Assembly: GCF_943192905.1 (NCBI RefSeq)
Contig: NZ_CALPCC010000020.1
Coordinates: 1-40,314 of the forward strand
Direction of reading: 5' to 3'
DNA length: 40,314 nucleotides
From: Adlercreutzia murintestinalis
GTDB taxonomy: Bacteria; Actinomycetota; Coriobacteriia; Coriobacteriales; Eggerthellaceae
Shown: positions 15,655 through 23,619 of the stretch, in pieces
How positions within the stretch are numbered: position 1 is the first letter of the stretch
Layout: every line of letters starts with the position of its first letter
Notes under the pieces: model-generated
Seen by the model: the letters and a program-made list of their open reading frames with translations, nothing else
What the model was told of the DNA's origin: nothing
Databases searched by the model: none
Program-made: the position numbers and the translations under genes

Positions 15655-17235
15655 ATGGAACAGCCCAAACTGACACGTCGCGGTTTCCTAGCGGGCACCG
15701 CAGCAACTGGCGCCGTCGCTGCGCTGGCAATGAGCGGTTGCAGCAGCAATAGCTCATCGAGCAGCAGCGCCGCTTCTTCGGGGCAGGCAGCGAGCACCAT
15801 CTTGGCCGCGCCTGCGTACACGTCCACCAACGTGAACCCCATCGGCAACAGCTCTGCGCTGATGCTGGCTGCAACGTGGCACGTGTTCGAGGGCCTCTAT
15901 GACCTTGACCTGCATGACTACACCACTCATGCTGCTCTGGCCGATGGCGACCCGGTTCAGGTTTCCGAGACGGAATACGAGGTCACGCTGCGAGAAGGCG
16001 CCAAGTACTCCGACGGCTCCGATGTGACCACCGCTGATGTGGTGAACGCGTTCGAGCAGAACATGGCCAACGACACCTATGGCGCTTTCCTGACATTCAT
16101 CGACACGGTGTCCGCCAAGGACGACAAGACCGTCACCTTCACGCTGAAGTACCCCTTCGCCACGCTGTTGAAGGGCCGTCTGGCTGTAGTGAAGGTCTTC
16201 CCGGCTGGCCTGAGCGAAGACGAGCTGTCCACCAAGCCCATCGGCTCTGGTCCGTGGATGTATGACAGCATCGACGGCAACGAGGGTGGCCACATCATCT
16301 TCAAGCCCAACGAGAACTACAACGGCCAGTATCCGGCCACCTGCGACGAGATGGACTGGAACGTGCTGGTGGACAACACCTCCCGCGTCACCGCCATCAC
16401 CGACGGCAGCGTGCAGGCCATCGAGAGCGTACCGGCTGCTAACGCCGATCAGGTTGCCAACGCAGGCGCTACGGTCGAGGACGTGCCGGGCTTCGCGCTG
16501 GCTTTCCTGATGTTCAACACCAAGAAGGCGCCGTTCAACGACAAGCGCGTGCGTCAGGCGTTCTACTATGCCATCGACATGGACAAGCTGATCGCCAACC
16601 AGCTGGCCGGTCATGCCGCTGCTGCTACCAGCTTCCTGCCGGAGAGCTATGCGAACTATCATCGCGCTTCCACGGTGTACACCTACGACACTGCTAAGGC
16701 GAAGAGCCTGCTGGCCGACGCTGGCGCTGAGAACCTCAGCATCAACCTGCTGACCAACACCAACTGGGTCTACGATCTGGCTCCGCAGATCAAGGAGGAC
16801 CTGGAGGCTGCGGGCGTGCAGGTGACCATCCAGGACTTCACCAACGACTGGGCAAGCCTGGCTCCCTCCGACGCCGAGTTGCCCTACGACGTCATGCTGA
16901 CGCCGGGCGACCCGAGCTGCTTCGGCAACGACCCCGACCTGCTGATGACCTGGTGGTACGGCGACAACGTGTGGACTCAGGGCCGCAGCTGCTGGAAGGG
17001 CACCCCGGAGTGGACCACCCTGCAGGAGAAGCTGCAAAGCGCTCGCGAAGAGGCCGACGCCGCCAAGCAGCAGGAGATCTGGAACGAGTGCTTCGACCTC
17101 ATCGCAGATGAAGTGCCCATCTACCCGCTGTTCCACCGCGAGGTCTCCACGGGCTACTACGAGGAAAAGCTGGAGGACTTCGCACCCATCAGCACCACTG
17201 GTCTGGTGTTCTTGGGCACCACTCCCAAGGAGTAG
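15655..17235 (+). CDS. Tat-exported peptide/oligopeptide-binding lipoprotein (SBP_bac_5)
   Basis: 526-residue extracellular solute-binding protein of ABC-transporter family 5 (di/oligopeptide or nickel type). The N-terminus has a twin-arginine signal LTRRGFLAG (RR at 8-9), a hydrophobic stretch, and a lipobox-like AMSGC with the lipidated Cys at 29, followed by a Ser-rich linker. The body shows the family pattern, including LREGAKYSDGSDVTTADVVNAFE and KRVRQAFYYAIDMDKLI. The start at 15655 has AAAGGAG at 15641-15647; an upstream in-frame ATG at 15589 would bury the signal peptide. No permease or ATPase genes are adjacent. It ends at a strong terminator (17287-17315). Confidence 0.9.
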   Translation: MEQPKLTRRGFLAGTAATGAVAALAMSGCSSNSSSSSSAASSGQAASTILAAPAYTSTNVNPIGNSSALMLAATWHVFEGLYDLDLHDYTTHAALADGDPVQVSETEYEVTLREGAKYSDGSDVTTADVVNAFEQNMANDTYGAFLTFIDTVSAKDDKTVTFTLKYPFATLLKGRLAVVKVFPAGLSEDELSTKPIGSGPWMYDSIDGNEGGHIIFKPNENYNGQYPATCDEMDWNVLVDNTSRVTAITDGSVQAIESVPAANADQVANAGATVEDVPGFALAFLMFNTKKAPFNDKRVRQAFYYAIDMDKLIANQLAGHAAAATSFLPESYANYHRASTVYTYDTAKAKSLLADAGAENLSINLLTNTNWVYDLAPQIKEDLEAAGVQVTIQDFTNDWASLAPSDAELPYDVMLTPGDPSCFGNDPDLLMTWWYGDNVWTQGRSCWKGTPEWTTLQEKLQSAREEADAAKQQEIWNECFDLIADEVPIYPLFHREVSTGYYEEKLEDFAPISTTGLVFLGTTPKE

Positions 17236-17286
17236 CGCGCAGGCACCGAACCGGTGCATCGCAGAGCTTCAGTGCTCAACCCTCAG

Positions 17287-17315
17287 AAGGGACCCGCATC
17301 GCGCGGGTCCCTTTT
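17287..17315 (+). terminator. Intrinsic terminator of the binding-protein gene
   Basis: Eleven-bp perfect stem AAGGGACCCGC / GCGGGTCCCTT with a five-base loop, running into TTTT. It lies 51 bases after the stop codon. The mirror-image A-run on the other side is short, so it acts mainly on the plus strand. Confidence 0.9.
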
Positions 17316-17337
17316 CGTGTGCGTAGATGATGTTTGG

Positions 17338-17462
17338 GTGCGGGATGGTGGCAAAGCCCGCGCCGATCGAATCATGCCACAGCGATCGGCGCAGGCGTCG
17401 ATCCCATGGTGTCGACCCGATCACTGGATGCCGTCGAGGTGTGGGATGGTGGCAAAGCCTGC
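17338..17462. repeat. Duplicated trpB2 3' end with an inverted repeat between the copies
   Basis: A 24-base unit, GTGYGGGATGGTGGCAAAGC plus CYGC, occurs at 17338-17361 and 17439-17462 with 22 of 24 bases identical. The second copy is the real 3' end of trpB2 (minus strand, AGFATIPH). The first is a detached copy about 60 bases beyond the stop that would still encode GAGFATIPH. Between them is a perfect 10-bp inverted repeat, GCGCCGATCG (17360-17369) and CGATCGGCGC (17383-17392). This looks like a scar of a tandem duplication. Confidence 0.7.
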
Positions 17463-18809
17463 TTCCAGCTCTTCGTCGGTGGGGATGTGGTCGGTCATCT
17501 GACCGTTGTTGTAGGCCTCGTAGGCGTACATATCGAAATAGCCGGTACCGGTCAGGCCGAACAGGATGGTCTTCGCTTCGCCGGTCTCGGCGCACCTCTT
17601 CGCCTCTTCGATGGCCTGGAAGATGGCGTGCGCGCTCTCAGGTGCGGGCAGGATGGTCTCCAGCCGCGCGAACTGCTCGGCGGCGCCGAACACGTCGGTC
17701 TGTTTGACGGCCACCGCTTCCATGAAGCCGTCGTGCTTGAGCTTGCTGACGATGGGCGCCATGCCGTGGTAGCGCAGACCGCCCGCATGGTCGGGGCTAG
17801 GCAAAAAGCCGTTGCCCAGCGTGTACATCTTCACGAGTGGGCAGGTTTGGCCCGTGTCGGCGAAGTCGTAGGCGTAGCGCCCGCGCGTGAGGCTGGGGCA
17901 GCTGGCCGGTTCCACCGCGATGAAGCGCGTGTCGGGGCGCGTGCCGTTCAGCTTATCGCGCATGAACGGTGCGATCAGGCCGCCCAAGTTGCTGCCGCCG
18001 CCCGCGCAGCCGATGACGATATCGGGGTATTCGCCCAGCTCCTCCAGCGCGGTATAGCTCTCAAGCCCGATGATGGACTGGTGCAGCACCACCTGGTTCA
18101 GCACGCTGCCCAGCTGGTAGCGGCCTTTGTTGGCGGGCACGTTCAGCGCGCGCTCCACCGCCTCCGATATGGCCGTGCCCAGGCTGCCGGTGGAATCGGG
18201 GTGATCGGCTAGCATCTTCTTGCCGATCTCGGTGGTGTTTGAGGGCGAGGGTGTCACCGTGGCGTTGAACGTCTGCATGATGGAGCGGCGGAACGGCTTC
18301 TGGTCGTAGCTGCATTTCACCATGAACACGTCGAGCGGTACGCCGAAATGGTCGGCCGCTTCCGAGAGCGCGGTACCCCACTGACCGGCGCCCGTTTCGG
18401 TGGTGATGCGGTCAAGGTCCTGTGCTTTGGCGTAGTAGGCCTGCGCCAGTGCCGAGTTCAGCTTATGGCTGCCCGAGGTGTTGTTGCCCTCGAACTTGTA
18501 GTAGATCTTGGCCGGTGTGTTCAGTTCGCGTTCGAGGTTGTAAGCGCGACAGAGGGGACTCGGGCGGTACACCTTGTACATTTCCAGCACAGGTTCAGGG
18601 ATGTCTATATAAGCGGTGGCGTCATCAAGTTCCTGTTTCACCAGCTCGTCGCAGAACACCGGTGCGATGTCGGCGGCTTCGGCAACCTTACCATTGGGCA
18701 GACGCATGGGGTCGGGTGGCTCGGGCATATCGGCCCGCAAGTTGTACCACTGGCGCGGGATCTGATCCTCGCGCAAATACAGGCGGTAGGGGGCGGCATC
18801 GGTCGTCAT
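17421..18809 (-). CDS. trpB2: TrpB2-type tryptophan synthase beta chain
   Basis: 462-residue pyridoxal-phosphate enzyme of the TrpB2 class, condensing indole (or an indole precursor) with serine to make tryptophan. FEGNNTSGSHKLNSA holds the cofactor lysine (K116). ETGAGQWGTALS and GCAGGGSNLGGL are the cofactor-phosphate and substrate loops. The length and the long N-terminus beginning YLREDQIPRQWYN distinguish it from TrpB1. The start ATG (18809) has AAAGGA upstream; the frame is open further but enters the leader. No trpA or other trp genes are adjacent. The attenuator in its leader (18957-19104) indicates control by charged tRNA-Trp and supports a biosynthetic role. Confidence 0.92.
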   Translation of the reverse strand: MTTDAAPYRLYLREDQIPRQWYNLRADMPEPPDPMRLPNGKVAEAADIAPVFCDELVKQELDDATAYIDIPEPVLEMYKVYRPSPLCRAYNLERELNTPAKIYYKFEGNNTSGSHKLNSALAQAYYAKAQDLDRITTETGAGQWGTALSEAADHFGVPLDVFMVKCSYDQKPFRRSIMQTFNATVTPSPSNTTEIGKKMLADHPDSTGSLGTAISEAVERALNVPANKGRYQLGSVLNQVVLHQSIIGLESYTALEELGEYPDIVIGCAGGGSNLGGLIAPFMRDKLNGTRPDTRFIAVEPASCPSLTRGRYAYDFADTGQTCPLVKMYTLGNGFLPSPDHAGGLRYHGMAPIVSKLKHDGFMEAVAVKQTDVFGAAEQFARLETILPAPESAHAIFQAIEEAKRCAETGEAKTILFGLTGTGYFDMYAYEAYNNGQMTDHIPTDEELEAGFATIPHLDGIQ

Positions 18810-18956
18810 GGTCGGTCCTTTCTTCTGATGATCCTTCGCTGTCTGTCCAGTGCGCTCGGCGCGGGCGATTTCGCTTGGGCTGCGTTCTGCGCGCCATCGC
18901 CTGTGTCGAGCGCACCTGACGCGCATCGTGCGCATCAGGCCCAACGCGCGCATACG

Positions 18957-18985
18957 AAAAAGCCCCCGGCGGATCACCGGGGGCT
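18957..18985 (-). terminator. Attenuator terminator upstream of trpB2
   Basis: On the minus strand a nine-bp GC-rich stem (AGCCCCCGG / CCGGGGGCT, plus coordinates 18961-18969 and 18977-18985) with a seven-base loop is followed by TTTTT. It lies between the Trp-codon leader peptide and the trpB2 start, about 150 bases before the ATG, so it interrupts the transcription unit. A second hairpin (18915-18939, about ten bp) lies further downstream in the leader. Confidence 0.88.
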
Positions 18986-19020
18986 TTACCTGCGCAGGTT
19001 GGGTAAGCTCGATGATCCGT

Positions 19021-19104
19021 CTATATTCGGCTGTACCACCACCATGCACCGGCGCACGCAACGCGAGCGCTCGTCAATTCGATCTGTGCATGCAGGTTGG
19101 TCAA
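19021..19104 (-). CDS. trpL: Trp leader peptide with three consecutive tryptophan codons
   Basis: A short gene of 27 codons. It has GAAGGAG (complement of 19110-19116) five bases before a TTG start at 19104. Codons 21-23 are TGG TGG TGG (19036-19044), followed by Tyr-Ser-Arg-Ile and TAG. The stop is 36 bases before the first arm of the intrinsic terminator at 18961-18985. This is the arrangement of a ribosome-mediated trp attenuator: stalling at the WWW stretch when charged tRNA-Trp is scarce would prevent terminator formation and allow trpB2 transcription. The antiterminator pairing could not be traced with confidence by eye. Confidence 0.82.
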   Translation of the reverse strand: MTNLHAQIELTSARVACAGAWWWYSRI

Positions 19105-19133
19105 GCGAACTCCTTCGGATATCGAATAACCGA

Positions 19134-19163
19134 AGTATAACCATATCGGAAGATGTGGCGCAA
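19134..19163 (-). promoter_or_regulatory. Promoter of the trpL-trpB2 transcript
   Basis: On the minus strand there is a -10 box TATACT (complement of 19134-19139) and, 18 bases upstream, TTGCGC (complement of 19158-19163) as a partial -35. The inferred start site lies just before the leader-peptide ribosome-binding site. On the plus strand a TATACT at 19169-19174 is a possible -10 for the divergent methyltransferase gene, without a good -35. Confidence 0.55.
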
Positions 19164-19209
19164 CACCCTATACTGAACGGATATGGCGTGAACGGCGAAA
19201 GGGAAACGC

Positions 19210-20073
19210 ATGATAAAGACACCAGAGGGACCCGTGCCGACCACGGCGCAGGATTGGAACGAACTGTGGAAGGCGCGGCAGACGCTGCGCATTTCACCAC
19301 GGGACGCAGCGTATTGGGACAAGCGCGCGCAGACGTTCGGCCATAAGGATACGCCGGATTCCTATGCGCGGCGGTTTTTGTCGTTGGCCGAGATGCAGCC
19401 GGACGAGACCGTGTTCGACATGGGGTGCGGGACCGGCAATTTGGCGGTGCTTCTGGGGCAGAGCGGGCATACGGTGCTCGCGGCTGATTTCTCGCAGGTC
19501 ATGTTGGACAAGCTGGAAGAGAATCTGCGGGAAGCTCAGGTTGATAGCGTAGAGGCCATGCGGCTGAGCTGGGAGGACGACTGGGCAGCGGCGGGGCTGG
19601 GGCCGGATAGCTTCGATGTATGCATGGCGTCGCGCTCTATTGCCACCGACGACTTGCGCAGCGCGTTGCTCAAGCTGACGGCTGTTGCGCGACGGCGCGT
19701 ATGCATCACGCTGGCTACCGGGGTGTCGCCTCGTGTTGATGGGCGCCTGATGGGCCGTTTGGGCATCCAGGTTCCGCAGAGCATGGATGCGGTGTATGCG
19801 CTGGCCATTCTTTCAGATGAGGGGTATCTGCCGAAACTGACCTACATCAACACGAAGCGCAACGATCGTTTTGCCAGCTTCGACGAGGCGATGGAGCATT
19901 TCACGGGCATGGTCGATATGGCAATGCGCGATGCGATCAATGCGCCCGACCGCGACGAGGCGCTACGGCGGTTGCGCGTGTGGCTTGACGATAACGTGCT
20001 GCCTGACGGTGATGGGCTCACTGTGCGCAACCCACGCGATGTGGACTGGGCGTTCGTGTGGTGGGATAAGTAG
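19210..20073 (+). CDS. Class I SAM-dependent methyltransferase
   Basis: 287-residue cytoplasmic methyltransferase. The nucleotide-binding motif I is VFDMGCGTGNLAVLLG (about residues 68-83), followed by the acidic motif II (VLAADFS) and motif with SFDVCMASRSI. An N-terminal helical extension of about 40 residues (DWNELWKARQTLRISPRDAAYWDKRA) is typical of an uncharacterised actinobacterial/anaerobe group. The substrate is unknown. The start has GAAAGGGAA upstream. It is divergent from trpL-trpB2 and about 100 bases upstream of the peptidase gene, with which it could be co-transcribed. Confidence 0.88.
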   Translation: MIKTPEGPVPTTAQDWNELWKARQTLRISPRDAAYWDKRAQTFGHKDTPDSYARRFLSLAEMQPDETVFDMGCGTGNLAVLLGQSGHTVLAADFSQVMLDKLEENLREAQVDSVEAMRLSWEDDWAAAGLGPDSFDVCMASRSIATDDLRSALLKLTAVARRRVCITLATGVSPRVDGRLMGRLGIQVPQSMDAVYALAILSDEGYLPKLTYINTKRNDRFASFDEAMEHFTGMVDMAMRDAINAPDRDEALRRLRVWLDDNVLPDGDGLTVRNPRDVDWAFVWWDK

Positions 20074-20175
20074 AGGGCGTGGGTACTTCTCAGGTCGGAA
20101 ACGCTCTGCGAATGCGGGCAGATGCGGGCGGTGCGACTCGTAAGATAAAGCCAGAGTACGTTGAGAGGAGATGCC

Positions 20176-21585
20176 ATGAAGATCGTTCCTGATGGTTTCG
20201 ATGCGAAGATCGATGCGTATATAGACGAGAACTGGGACGCATGTCTGGCAGATATCACGAGTTTGGTCGAGATTCCCAGTTTTGAGGAAACTGACAAGGC
20301 GGCCCCGGGTGCGCCGTTTGGTCCTGGCCCGCGTGCGGCACTGACCCAGGCGCTTTCCATTGCTGAGCGTATGGGCTTCGACACCACCGATGTTGATGGG
20401 TATGCGGGGTTCGCCCAGCTTCCCGGGGCGAGCGACACGCAGATCGGCATCATCGGGCATGTGGATGTGGTGCCTGCTGGCCCTGGTTGGACGTTCCCGC
20501 CGTTCCAGGTGACGGAGAAGGACGGCTATCTGATGGGTCGTGGCACGCTGGATGACAAGGGCCCGCTCATGGTGTGCCTGTATGCGCTGAAGTTCTGGAA
20601 GGACCAGGGCGTTCAGCTGCCGTATACGGTGCGCTACATCTTCGGCGCGAACGAAGAGACCGATCTGCTCGACGTGGAGCACTATCGCAAGGCGTATGAC
20701 GACCCTGCGTTCATCTTCACTCCGGATGCGTATTTCCCGGTGTGCTATGGCGAAAAGGGCGGCTTCAACGGCGTCATCACCAGCGCGCTGATCACCGACG
20801 GGCTCATCGTGGAGTTCACGGGCGGTGCGGCCACCAATGCGGTGCCAGGTGAGGCATCGGCGCTCGTGCGGGCGAATGTGGCTGGGCTGCCTGCGGCGGA
20901 AGGCATCACGCTGACCGAAGAGGGTACTGATACGGTGCGCATCAGCGCGCAGGGCAAGAGCGCGCATGCCAGTATGCCGGAAGATGGCAAGAACGCCATC
21001 GGCATGATCGTGGATTACCTGCTGGCGAACGATCTGTGCAGCGCTGACGAGCGCGTATTCTTGGAGCTCGATCAAAAGCTGCTCAGCAACACGGACGGTA
21101 GCGGCGTGGGCATTCAGGCCTCAGACGAATACTTCGGGCCCCTTACGGTCATCGGGGGCACCATCGAGCTGAAAGAACAGCGCTTCGTGCAGACGCTGGA
21201 CGCGCGTTTCCCCACCACCACTGACGGCGATCGCATTCTGGCGCAGCTGCGCGCGGTGGCTGAGCCTGCGGGTGCTACGGTGGAAAACACGTTGCTGTTG
21301 CCCACGTTCCTCGTTGATCCGAAGAGCCCTGAGATCGTGGCGCTGTGCGAAGCGTTCAACCAGGTGACCGGGCGTGATGACGAGCCGTTCACGATCGGTG
21401 GCGGTACCTATGCCCGCGAATTCACGCGCGGGTCCAGTTTCGGGGCCGAGATGCCATGGATCAAGAACCCGGATTGGGTAGGTGGCATGCACGGTCCCGA
21501 CGAGGGCGAGAGCATCGATCAGCTGAAGACTTCATGGAAGATATACGCGTTGGGCATCGGCAAATTGCTGGAACTCGATCTGTAG
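20176..21585 (+). CDS. M20-family metallopeptidase (PepV-like dipeptidase)
   Basis: 469-residue zinc aminopeptidase/dipeptidase of family M20, hydrolysing short peptides in the cytoplasm. The metal and catalytic motifs are IGHVDVVPAG (H95, D97), GRGTLDDKGP (bridging Asp about 126-127) and GANEETD (catalytic E160, ligand E161), with the lid domain between about 185 and 360. The C-terminal ligand region is MHGPDEGE. The start at 20176 has AGAGGAG five bases upstream; the TTG at 20161 is less likely. It is followed by a strong terminator. It could process peptides taken up by the nearby binding-protein system, but that link is only positional. Confidence 0.92.
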   Translation: MKIVPDGFDAKIDAYIDENWDACLADITSLVEIPSFEETDKAAPGAPFGPGPRAALTQALSIAERMGFDTTDVDGYAGFAQLPGASDTQIGIIGHVDVVPAGPGWTFPPFQVTEKDGYLMGRGTLDDKGPLMVCLYALKFWKDQGVQLPYTVRYIFGANEETDLLDVEHYRKAYDDPAFIFTPDAYFPVCYGEKGGFNGVITSALITDGLIVEFTGGAATNAVPGEASALVRANVAGLPAAEGITLTEEGTDTVRISAQGKSAHASMPEDGKNAIGMIVDYLLANDLCSADERVFLELDQKLLSNTDGSGVGIQASDEYFGPLTVIGGTIELKEQRFVQTLDARFPTTTDGDRILAQLRAVAEPAGATVENTLLLPTFLVDPKSPEIVALCEAFNQVTGRDDEPFTIGGGTYAREFTRGSSFGAEMPWIKNPDWVGGMHGPDEGESIDQLKTSWKIYALGIGKLLELDL

Positions 21586-21665
21586 GACGGAGACGTCGAA
21601 TATGCCGCCGGACGCAGTGGAAGCAACGGGCGGCGGCACCATCGGCCGGATGCTGATCGCCCTGT

Positions 21666-21702
21666 GATATCCCGCAAGTGCAGTAGCTTGCGGGATATCT
21701 TT
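21666..21702 (+). terminator. Intrinsic terminator after the peptidase gene
   Basis: Thirteen-bp perfect stem GATATCCCGCAAG / CTTGCGGGATATC with an eight-base loop and TTT immediately after. It lies 80 bases after the peptidase stop and just before the -10 box of the SRP RNA gene, insulating the two. Confidence 0.9.
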
Positions 21703-21706
21703 CCTC

Positions 21707-21712
21707 TATACT
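21707..21712 (+). promoter_or_regulatory. -10 box of the SRP RNA gene
   Basis: TATACT at 21707-21712, about 15 bases before the first paired base of the SRP RNA. No convincing -35 was found, because the preceding bases belong to the terminator hairpin. Confidence 0.5.
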
Positions 21713-21727
21713 GAACGATACGTCACG

Positions 21728-21834
21728 AGCACCTCCGAAGGGCAGGACGGCGCCACGTTCCGAACCTGGTCAGGTCCGGGAGGAAGCAGCCATAAGGGAC
21801 CGCTGACGAGCGTCCTGTCTTTCGGGGGTGCTTT
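21728..21834 (+). ncRNA. ffs: Small bacterial signal recognition particle RNA (4.5S type)
   Basis: Contains the universal domain IV core GGTCAGGTCCGGGAGGAAGCAGCC spread over 21769-21791, with the GGAA tetraloop and the asymmetric-loop AGCA that bind Ffh. The outer helix pairs AGCACCTCCGAAG (21729-21741) and GGCAGGACG with CGTCCTGTC and TTTCGGGGGTGCT (ending about 21832). This gives a single hairpin of about 105 bases with no Alu domain. The terminal helix runs into TTTT and probably doubles as terminator. The exact ends are inferred from pairing. Confidence 0.93.
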
Positions 21835-21904
21835 TGCGTTCGAGCTGTGACAAGAGAAGGTGAGCACCACCGCCTATCTTCTCGATACGACTTGAAGGAG
21901 CACT

Positions 21905-22756
21905 GTGGGCATCCTAGATTTCTTCATCAATCTGCTGCGCGACCCGCGCGGGTTCATCGCAGGGTGGATCATCGCGCTGGGTCCGGTGTGGGTGTACTCG
22001 CCGCTGTTCCTCATCGTGTTCGTGGAGACCGGTGTGGTGTTCTTCCCGTTCTTGCCGGGCGATTCGCTGTTGTTCGCGGCAGGCGTGTTCTCGAATCCCG
22101 GCATCTACGCCGATCTGGGGGTCGATGAGGGCTTGAATATCGCGGCCACGCTGATCGTGTTCTATGCGGCGGCTATTCTCGGCAACACGTCGAACTACTG
22201 GATCGCGCGTTTTCTGGGGCATCGCATCATCGATTCGGGCAAGGTGAAGGCGCTCACGCCCGAGCGCATGGCGAAGCTTGACGGCTTCTTCGCGAAATAC
22301 GGCGGCCTGACCATCGTCATCACGCGTTTCATGCCGTTCTTCCGCACGTTCGCTCCGTTCATCGCGGGCACGGGCCATATGAATTTCGGCAGGTTCACGC
22401 TGTGGAACTGCATTGGCGGCGTGGCATGGGTCAGCCTGTTCGTGCTGGTGGGGTACTTCTTCGGCGGTGTGCCCTTCGTGCAGGATCATTTCGAGGTGAT
22501 CGTGCTGGGTATCGTGGCGGTGTCGGTGGCGCCGGCCATCATCGGCGCGGTGAAGACGGCGCTGGATTCTCGCAAGAAGAAGGCTGGTGAGTCGCTGAGC
22601 GCCGAGGAAAAGGGGCGCGTCGAGGCGCAGCAACGTTTCAAGGAAGCGGAGCTGCAACGCGAGTATGCGCTGCGCACGAAGGTTGAGGTCGAAGCTGCCG
22701 AGCGCGAGCACCTGCATGAGGCCCGCGAGTCCTTGAAGGCCGGGAAGCGCCGATAG
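21905..22756 (+). CDS. DedA-family membrane protein with charged C-terminal tail
   Basis: 283-residue integral membrane protein of the DedA/SNARE-associated (VTT) family. Members translocate undecaprenyl phosphate or phospholipids. The signatures are ETGVVFFPFLPGDSLLF (about residues 41-57), the GNTSNYWIARFLG helix, and FFAKYGGLTIVITRFMPFFRTFAPFIAG with the conserved Arg. After the last membrane span a highly charged, probably coiled-coil tail of about 65 residues (KAGESLSAEEKGRVEAQQR and on) extends into the cytoplasm; it is longer than in typical DedA proteins. The GTG start at 21905 has GAAGGAG four bases upstream. Confidence 0.9.
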   Translation: MGILDFFINLLRDPRGFIAGWIIALGPVWVYSPLFLIVFVETGVVFFPFLPGDSLLFAAGVFSNPGIYADLGVDEGLNIAATLIVFYAAAILGNTSNYWIARFLGHRIIDSGKVKALTPERMAKLDGFFAKYGGLTIVITRFMPFFRTFAPFIAGTGHMNFGRFTLWNCIGGVAWVSLFVLVGYFFGGVPFVQDHFEVIVLGIVAVSVAPAIIGAVKTALDSRKKKAGESLSAEEKGRVEAQQRFKEAELQREYALRTKVEVEAAEREHLHEARESLKAGKRR

Positions 22757-22947
22757 ATCTAAAAAACGTCGGCCTTCCCTAATGACTGAGGCTAAAAGCA
22801 CCGCATTCATTTCGGTAGAAAATGACATCGAGTGCAAAGAGGCAATGAGTTGGTGCTGCTCTGTCGCTGTCCATGACCATGTGGATTAAAGCGTACCCAA
22901 GACTACGTCGTCCTATCGCACTGCCATGGCTGATGTGACGTGGATAA

Positions 22948-23373
22948 TCAGGAGGAACCCTCTTCGAATGGGTTCACGATCGGGAGATCGAGGAAATCGA
23001 AATCCCGTACGTTTCGAGTTGCGAGAGCGCAGTTATTGGCTTGAGCGATTCCGGCGATCATCATATCCTCGATGGTTGGCGTACGGCCAGCTGCGATGGC
23101 TTGCTGATGAAACCGTGCGCACCATTCAGCGGCTTGAGGATCAAACACCAGCATCTTTGAGACATAGGAGCTCAGCATCGCGTCTATCCATTCATGCAGG
23201 GCTGCTCGCTTCTTGCCGCTTGGCATCATGAGCTCTCCAAACCGCAACTCTTCGATAGTGATGGCGGTGAGGAATGCATCGCATTCGTTCTTTTCAAGCC
23301 AGCCTAACACGCGCTCGTTCGGGGCGGCCTTCATGGTCTCTGAGACGATATTCGTGTCTACTACGTACCGCAT
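22948..23373 (-). CDS. vapC: PIN-domain toxin (VapC/FitB type)
   Basis: 141-residue Mg2+-dependent PIN ribonuclease, toxin of a type II toxin-antitoxin pair. The acidic catalytic residues are in YVVDTNIVSE (D6), TIEELRFG, and TIEDMMIAGIAQANNCALATRNVRDFD. The last motif, with the NVRDFDFLDLPIVNPF ending, is typical of FitB-like toxins. Its start overlaps the antitoxin stop by one base (TAATG). It marks the left edge of the accessory region after dedA. Confidence 0.92.
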   Translation of the reverse strand: MRYVVDTNIVSETMKAAPNERVLGWLEKNECDAFLTAITIEELRFGELMMPSGKKRAALHEWIDAMLSSYVSKMLVFDPQAAEWCARFHQQAIAAGRTPTIEDMMIAGIAQANNCALATRNVRDFDFLDLPIVNPFEEGSS

Positions 23374-23609
23374 TAGAGCTGTATTCCTGTGAGACGCGGA
23401 ACATGTCGTTGAGGCTCTGGGAGATCAATGCCCCCGACAGGTATTGATTTTTCGCGCAAGAGCTGCACCCAGCTCTTCGGTTGATTGTCTAAAGCCGTTT
23501 CTATGATAGCGCGCGCTTCCGCCTGTTGGCTGCGTCCGTTCTGCGCCGCCCGCACTGCGAGCGACCGCTTGGTCGCCTCGTCGATATCGCGAATGAGAAG
23601 AGAAGGCAT
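23373..23609 (-). CDS. vapB: Ribbon-helix-helix antitoxin (VapB/FitA type)
   Basis: 78-residue antitoxin. The N-terminus MPSLLIRDIDEATKRSLAVRAAQNGRS is a FitA/StbC-type Arc-like ribbon-helix-helix DNA-binding domain, and the C-terminal part (about 45-78) would wrap the PIN toxin. AAAGGGG precedes the ATG. The three TGATATCA palindromes immediately upstream (23620-23654) are the expected autoregulatory operator. Confidence 0.9.
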   Translation of the reverse strand: MPSLLIRDIDEATKRSLAVRAAQNGRSQQAEARAIIETALDNQPKSWVQLLREKSIPVGGIDLPEPQRHVPRLTGIQL

Positions 23610-23619
23610 GGTGCCCCTT

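Noticed and set aside
15754-17259. 501-codon minus-strand frame opposite the binding-protein gene
   Set aside because: Fully antisense to a well-supported lipoprotein gene and without any recognisable motif.
18986-19060. T-box riboswitch suggested by GGTGGTACAGCC upstream of trpB2
   Set aside because: The conserved AGGGTGGNACCGCG core is not matched and no stem I is visible; the Trp-codon leader peptide explains the sequence better.
22757-22947. Gap between dedA and vapC
   Set aside because: Inspected for RNA genes, att-like repeats and small genes; nothing supportable was seen.
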